Origin: Priestia megaterium
GTDB lineage: Bacteria; Bacillota; Bacilli; Bacillales; Bacillaceae_H
Direction: 5' to 3'
DNA length: 64,000 nucleotides
NCBI GenBank assembly: GCA_008180335.1
Contig: VTEF01000005.1
Coordinates: 1-64,000, forward strand
A model generated the notes under the pieces. The model saw only the letters and a list, made by a program, of their open reading frames with translations. It was not told where the DNA came from and ran no database searches. Positions 59,841 to 64,000 of the stretch are shown here, one piece after another. The position numbers were made by a program, and so were the translations under genes. Position 1 is the stretch's first letter; every line of letters begins with the position of its first letter.

Positions 59841-60815
59841 TTATGTTCCGCCTGGAGCGACTAATTGTTCGCCTTCATACATTTCATAGACATATGGATT
59901 ATCCGGCTGCTTAATCTCTTTTACAGTTTCAATTTGAAGATAAGGTAAATCTGCATCATGGTACGAAGTTTTCTGAATCGTGCCTTTTACTTGAATCCAA
60001 TCATCTGTTTTAAAAGCTGATGCGTTTTTAACGGTCGAAAGCGTTCCATATACAGAGGCATCCGCCACACAGCATGACAACCCAAAACGAGCGACCACAA
60101 ATTGATTCTTTTCAAACCCTTCTTCTCGGTAGACAAACCCTTTTATTTCAAGCGTTTTACCAACAAACTTCTCAACATTGTTTTCGATAATATTCATAAC
60201 CGAAATGTATTCTGGATCGGTTACGACAATATGATCTTGTTTTACAAGTTTTTGTTCCAGCTTCTCATAATATCCGTCTGGAGCTGGCTGTGGGACAAAT
60301 CCTTGTGGATGTTCAAGAGGAATTTCCCTCTCTTCGGTTGGCTCTTCTACTTCGCTTGCCAATACATCATTCATATATTGTTCTAATTCAGCATCTGAAT
60401 TACGTTCTTGTAATTCCTGCCGCTGTTCAGCGGTCGGTCTTTCATTTACACCTGAAGCAAATGTTACGCCTCTTTTAGAAGCTACTGAACTATCCAATGT
60501 ATGGTTGGATAATAGAAAACCTGTCATAATCGGCAATAAAAACAACCCATACATGAAAAAAGTGCGAATTCGCCCTTTTTCACCATGATCATGTCCACAT
60601 TCACATGAAACAGCTGACGGTACACTGCTCCGCCAAATTTGCACAATTCCTAACAAAAAAAAGGTAAAAGAAGCAACATATACGAACGGCATCATTTTTG
60701 GTGCTATAAAATAAACCAGTTTACCCGTCAACATTAATTTAAACATCAAAAGGGCAAAGCCAATCAGCAATACACCTCGTATATAGGTGATAAACTGTTC
60801 ATCAATCCGTTTCAT
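59841..60815 (-). CDS. ycgQ: YcgQ-like permease subunit (TIGR03943)
   Basis: 324-residue protein: two or three membrane segments in the first 110 residues, a Cys/His-rich loop CECGHDHGEKG that could bind metal, then an extracytoplasmic domain with FGLSCCVADASVYG. Partner of the preceding permease (9-base gap, AGGAGG site). The pair ycgR-ycgQ occurs in B. subtilis; transport of a metal or small molecule is inferred. Confidence 0.85.
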   Translation of the reverse strand: MKRIDEQFITYIRGVLLIGFALLMFKLMLTGKLVYFIAPKMMPFVYVASFTFFLLGIVQIWRSSVPSAVSCECGHDHGEKGRIRTFFMYGLFLLPIMTGFLLSNHTLDSSVASKRGVTFASGVNERPTAEQRQELQERNSDAELEQYMNDVLASEVEEPTEEREIPLEHPQGFVPQPAPDGYYEKLEQKLVKQDHIVVTDPEYISVMNIIENNVEKFVGKTLEIKGFVYREEGFEKNQFVVARFGLSCCVADASVYGTLSTVKNASAFKTDDWIQVKGTIQKTSYHDADLPYLQIETVKEIKQPDNPYVYEMYEGEQLVAPGGT

Positions 60816-60824
60816 ATAAACCTC

Positions 60825-61808
60825 CTATCCACTAAATGCGCCATAAATCATCACTACTGTGTAGACAACAACTGTGACAACAGCAATAAAAGTCACTGCA
60901 AATCGCTTTTTAAAGAAGGCAAGTAGCATAATGGTATTTTTCAAGTCAATCATCGGTCCATAAACTAGAAATGCTAATAAGGATACCGGTGAAAAAGTGT
61001 GAGCAAACGATGATGCTACAAATGCATCGGCTTCAGAGCAAAGAGACAATATATATGCAAATCCCATCATCACAGCAGAAGACGCATAATCATTACTTGC
61101 AAGTTGTGTTAAAAGCTCCCTGTCTAAAAATGTTTGGAATAAACTGGCCACAAGTGCTCCAAGCAATAAATACTTGCCCATATCAAAAAATTCATCACTT
61201 GCATGATATAAAGTTTGTTTAAATCGATTGCCTATTTTTGCGTCTGACTGCTCATGAATATACACATTTCGCAGCTGATTCTGGTTACGAAACAGCCAAT
61301 AAACTGTCAGTCCAATAAATAAACAAGCAACGACCGCTAGTCCCATTCGGCTGTACACCATTGTCATATTTGATTGAAATGCATAAAAAGTGGAAGCAAA
61401 TACAATTGGATTTAAGATCGGCGCCCCAACTAAAATGACAATACCAACATGCAAGGGCATTCCCTTTTTCAATAGCCTTCTGACAACAGGAATAATGGCG
61501 CATTCACATACAGGCAATAAAGCACTTACGAACAAAGCTGGCAAAAGCGCGAAGTACGGATTTTTCGGAATCATCTTTTGAATGAATTGCTCTGATATAA
61601 AAACTTGAATGAGCGCTGAAGCAAATACCCCTAGTAGAATAAATGGAATGGCTTCAAGAACAATACTTAAAAACATGATATTTACATTTAGTAACGAAGC
61701 CGGAACAGATAATTCTTTTGTATCTATATCAACAAAAAAGAAGCAATAGCCAAACACCAAAAGCAGCAATACGCCAACTAATTCTTTACTTATTTTAGAT
61801 AATGTCAT
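60825..61808 (-). CDS. ycgR: YcgR-like permease (UPF0718)
   Basis: 327-residue membrane protein with about eight segments. VCECAIIPVVRRLLKKGMPLHVGIVILVGAPILNPIVF is the family signature containing a membrane-embedded Cys pair; a second half repeats ALLASLF and LCSEADAFVASSF. GGAGGTGA precedes the ATG. Forms an operon with the YcgQ-like gene. Confidence 0.88.
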   Translation of the reverse strand: MTLSKISKELVGVLLLLVFGYCFFFVDIDTKELSVPASLLNVNIMFLSIVLEAIPFILLGVFASALIQVFISEQFIQKMIPKNPYFALLPALFVSALLPVCECAIIPVVRRLLKKGMPLHVGIVILVGAPILNPIVFASTFYAFQSNMTMVYSRMGLAVVACLFIGLTVYWLFRNQNQLRNVYIHEQSDAKIGNRFKQTLYHASDEFFDMGKYLLLGALVASLFQTFLDRELLTQLASNDYASSAVMMGFAYILSLCSEADAFVASSFAHTFSPVSLLAFLVYGPMIDLKNTIMLLAFFKKRFAVTFIAVVTVVVYTVVMIYGAFSG

Positions 61809-61989
61809 AATCTATCATTTCACCTCCACTTACTAGACTATATGCTAGAGTTGAAATGATTTATGCTTATTTTTAAAATTTATTTGATACGTTGTTTGAT
61901 GAATTTAATCTAAAAACAAAGTCAAATCAATCTGCTTTCATACTTCATAAAATGATACTCTCAACAATGAAATCACATATGCAAGCAGC

Positions 61990-62018
61990 AAAAAACGGCC
62001 ATAAACGGCCGTTTTTTC
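61990..62018 (-). terminator. ycsG terminator
   Basis: AAAACGGC.../GCCGTTTTTT stem directly after the ycsG stop; T run on the minus strand from the A-rich left arm. Confidence 0.75.
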
Positions 62019-63206
62019 TTAAAATAATTTTGCTAGCTGTGTAAATAGCGTGTATCCGCCCATAATTGCCATAACTACCACAACAAAGGCACCAAATACG
62101 GTCAGCCAAACAGGATGTTTATAATCACCGACGATATTTTTCTTATATGCTGCGACTAGCATCGTTCCTAATGTAATCGGTAAAATCAAACCGTTTAATG
62201 CTCCTGCTAATATGAGCAGTTTCACAGGTTGACCGATGGTTAGAAAAATAAGCGTAGACACTGTGATAAACCCAATAATCACCCAGTTTTCATATTGGTC
62301 AATCTTTTTATTGAATGACTTAATAAATGAAACAGATGTATATGCTGAACCAATCACAGACGTAATCGCTGCTGCTGCCATGACTACTCCAAATAATTTA
62401 TACCCAATATCACCAGCTGCTAATTGAAATACAGAAGCAGGCGGATTATCTGCGTTCAATGTCAACCCTTGACTGATTACGCCTAAAGTAGCGAGAAATA
62501 AGAAAATACGAATCAGTGATGCAATTGTGATTCCAGATACTGCACCTCTTGTCACTTCTGGAATTGCAGCCTTCCCTTTAATACCTGCATCTAGTAAACG
62601 ATGCCCTCCTGAGAAGGTAATGTATCCGCCCACTGTTCCACCCACAAGCGTCACGATTGCAATCACATCAATTTGATCAGGTATAAACGACTTAACGACT
62701 GCTTCACCAACAGGGGGAGATGAAGAAATCGCTACGTAAACCATTAAAAGGATTAACACGCCACCCATTAACTGAGCAAAGCGGTCCATTAGTTTCCCAG
62801 CTTCTTTTACTAGAAAAACAGCAATGGCAATCACAGCTGTAATCACGGCACCTGCTTTAGGTGATATTCCAAATAAAACATTAAAACCAAGCCCTGCACC
62901 ACCGACATTTCCGATATTAAAAGCCAAGCCGCCTAGTACAATGAGAATGGCAATAAACAACCCCAAACCAGGTAAAACAATATTTGCAATGTCTTGCGCC
63001 CGTTTTTCTGATACCGCAATAATTCGCCATACATTGAGCTGCACACCGATATCTAAAAGAATGGAAAGCAAAATAACAAAGCCAAAGCTAGCAGCAAGTG
63101 TTTGCGTAAAAACTGTTGTTTGTGTTAAAAAACCAGGCCCCACTGCAGACGTCGCCATTAAAAAAGCAGCACCGAGTAAAACACTCCAATTGCGTTGTTG
63201 CTTCAT
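62019..63206 (-). CDS. ycsG: NRAMP-superfamily transporter YcsG
   Basis: 395-residue membrane protein with about eleven segments, related to NRAMP metal transporters (ATSAVGPGFLTQTT at the first helix). The metal-binding DPGN of helix 1 and the MPH of helix 6 are both missing (here GPGFLTQTTVFT and TFSGGHRL), so it is unlikely to carry Mn or Fe. It follows pxpA by 9 bases; uptake of 5-oxoproline or a related substrate is inferred. GAGGTGACGG ribosome site. Confidence 0.85.
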   Translation of the reverse strand: MKQQRNWSVLLGAAFLMATSAVGPGFLTQTTVFTQTLAASFGFVILLSILLDIGVQLNVWRIIAVSEKRAQDIANIVLPGLGLFIAILIVLGGLAFNIGNVGGAGLGFNVLFGISPKAGAVITAVIAIAVFLVKEAGKLMDRFAQLMGGVLILLMVYVAISSSPPVGEAVVKSFIPDQIDVIAIVTLVGGTVGGYITFSGGHRLLDAGIKGKAAIPEVTRGAVSGITIASLIRIFLFLATLGVISQGLTLNADNPPASVFQLAAGDIGYKLFGVVMAAAAITSVIGSAYTSVSFIKSFNKKIDQYENWVIIGFITVSTLIFLTIGQPVKLLILAGALNGLILPITLGTMLVAAYKKNIVGDYKHPVWLTVFGAFVVVVMAIMGGYTLFTQLAKLF

Positions 63207-63215
63207 TCCGTCACC

Positions 63216-63971
63216 TCATCGCTGTTGAATTGTAATACCTTCTTTCGTTAATCGTTCATGTATGGACTGAGCAAACTCTAAAGCATGATCGCCATCCCCA
63301 TGAATACAGATTGTATCCGCTTCGATTGAAATATCTGTTTCTTGTAGTGTATGTACTTTTTGTTCTTTTACCATGCGAACCACTTGTAAAATAGATTGTT
63401 CAGCATCAGAAATGACCGCATCTGGCAAGTGGCGCGGTGTTAACGTACCATCTTGCTGATAAGTCCGATCGGCAAATACTTCGTTAGCAGTTTTTAATCC
63501 TACTTTTTTCCCCGCTTTTATGAGCTCACTTCCGGCTAATCCATATAAAATGGCTTCACCTTCTACTTTATAAACGGCTTCAGCAATCGCCTCAGCTAAA
63601 GAAGGGTCAACAGCTGCCATGTTGTATAAAGCTCCATGCGGCTTTACATGATGTAACTTACCGCCTTCTGATTTACAAAAAGCAGCTAAAGCGCCGATTT
63701 GATAAACAGTTAAATCAAACGCTTCTTCAGGTGAAATCTTCATCATTCGGCGCCCGAAACCAACTAGGTCAGGCAAACCCGGATGAGCCCCTAAAGCTAC
63801 ATGTTCACGCAACGCTAATTGAACGGTTTTTTTCATAACAGATGGATCACCAGCGTGGAAACCACATGCAATATTCGCTGACGTTACATATTGAAGAATT
63901 TCTTTATCATTCCCCATTCGATAAGCACCGAAACTTTCTCCTAAATCACAATTTAAATCAATGGTAAACAT
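63216..63971 (-). CDS. pxpA: 5-oxoprolinase subunit PxpA
   Basis: 251-residue LamB/YcsF-family protein, the A subunit of the ATP-dependent 5-oxoprolinase PxpABC that opens pyroglutamate to glutamate. [18 protein letters not shown] at the start, [27 protein letters not shown] and VKPHGALYN are the family blocks. ATG 63971 preferred over 63974 (AAAGGAGGAG). The pxpB and pxpC genes are not inside the window; in B. subtilis they lie downstream of ycsG. Confidence 0.93.
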   Translation of the reverse strand: MFTIDLNCDLGESFGAYRMGNDKEILQYVTSANIACGFHAGDPSVMKKTVQLALREHVALGAHPGLPDLVGFGRRMMKISPEEAFDLTVYQIGALAAFCKSEGGKLHHVKPHGALYNMAAVDPSLAEAIAEAVYKVEGEAILYGLAGSELIKAGKKVGLKTANEVFADRTYQQDGTLTPRHLPDAVISDAEQSILQVVRMVKEQKVHTLQETDISIEADTICIHGDGDHALEFAQSIHERLTKEGITIQQR

Positions 63972-64000
63972 CATCCACTCCTCCTTTATCTCTTCTATTG

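Noticed and set aside
1-64000. CRISPR arrays, prophage, defence islands
   Set aside because: No regularly spaced repeats, phage structural genes, toxin-antitoxin pairs or restriction enzymes could be recognised; the Arc-like gene pairs with an SPFH gene, not a toxin.

Overview
The window is a 64-kb stretch of a low-GC Gram-positive chromosome with strong AGGAGG-type ribosome binding sites, frequent TTG/GTG starts and rho-independent terminators. Gene content (SigO/RsoA/YvrJ-like set, YkuU/YkuV pair, YcgR/YcgQ pair, PxpA/YcsG pair, PrsA, CspA, BluB) points to a Bacillus relative, most like Priestia (Bacillus) megaterium; the species is inferred, not proven. I see no rRNA, tRNA, CRISPR array, prophage or intact insertion sequence.

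Layout. 0.3-11.9 kb: galE, a decayed amidase, an M50-type membrane protease, a PAS-PAS-PAS-PAS-GGDEF cyclase, an L,D-transpeptidase, a thioredoxin-reductase-like flavoprotein, a large orphan P-loop NTPase, rpiA and small genes. 12.3-21.4 kb: prsA followed by a secreted alpha-glucan module: GH66 dextranase/CITase-like enzyme, a TapA-like secreted protein, a GH31 alpha-glucosidase, and divergently a GH27 enzyme with a carbohydrate-binding C-terminus; the divergent intergenic region carries sigma-A promoters, a LacI-type operator and a near-perfect cre site. 21.6-35.0 kb: housekeeping and accessory genes (GDPD/PI-PLC-like, MEDS-PAS histidine kinase, YbaK, DJ-1 with divergent HxlR regulator, cardiolipin synthase, sugar-type MFS with a palindromic cre, Nudix, AI-2E family, haloacid dehalogenase, staygreen homologue).

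35.1-46.1 kb: a co-oriented sugar-catabolic block: GntR/UTRA regulator, Cof-type HAD phosphatase, GH13_31 alpha-glucosidase, SP-family sugar porter, cupin glucose-6-phosphate isomerase, ROK glucokinase, second cupin GPI-family protein, mannose-6-phosphate isomerase, and a second ManA fused to a degenerate kinase-like N-terminal domain. Upstream of the first gene lies a cluster of repeated operator-like sequences and the wreck of another GntR/UTRA regulator. This doubled isomerase set is the best candidate here for an undescribed pathway.

46.7-64.0 kb: tatA, a split sigma factor operon (sigO-yvrJ-rsoA), ykuU/ykuV peroxiredoxin system, Gfo/Idh/MocA dehydrogenase, Arc-like + SPFH pair, a ywnB-like reductase with two 19-bp operators, cspA, a cytosine-deaminase-family gene controlled by a PurR-box pair plus a guanine riboswitch, bluB, DUF1643, hemolysin III-like, ycgRQ, and the ycsG-pxpA pair. 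Several small genes that are easily missed (55, 48, 43 and 20 codons) are described below.
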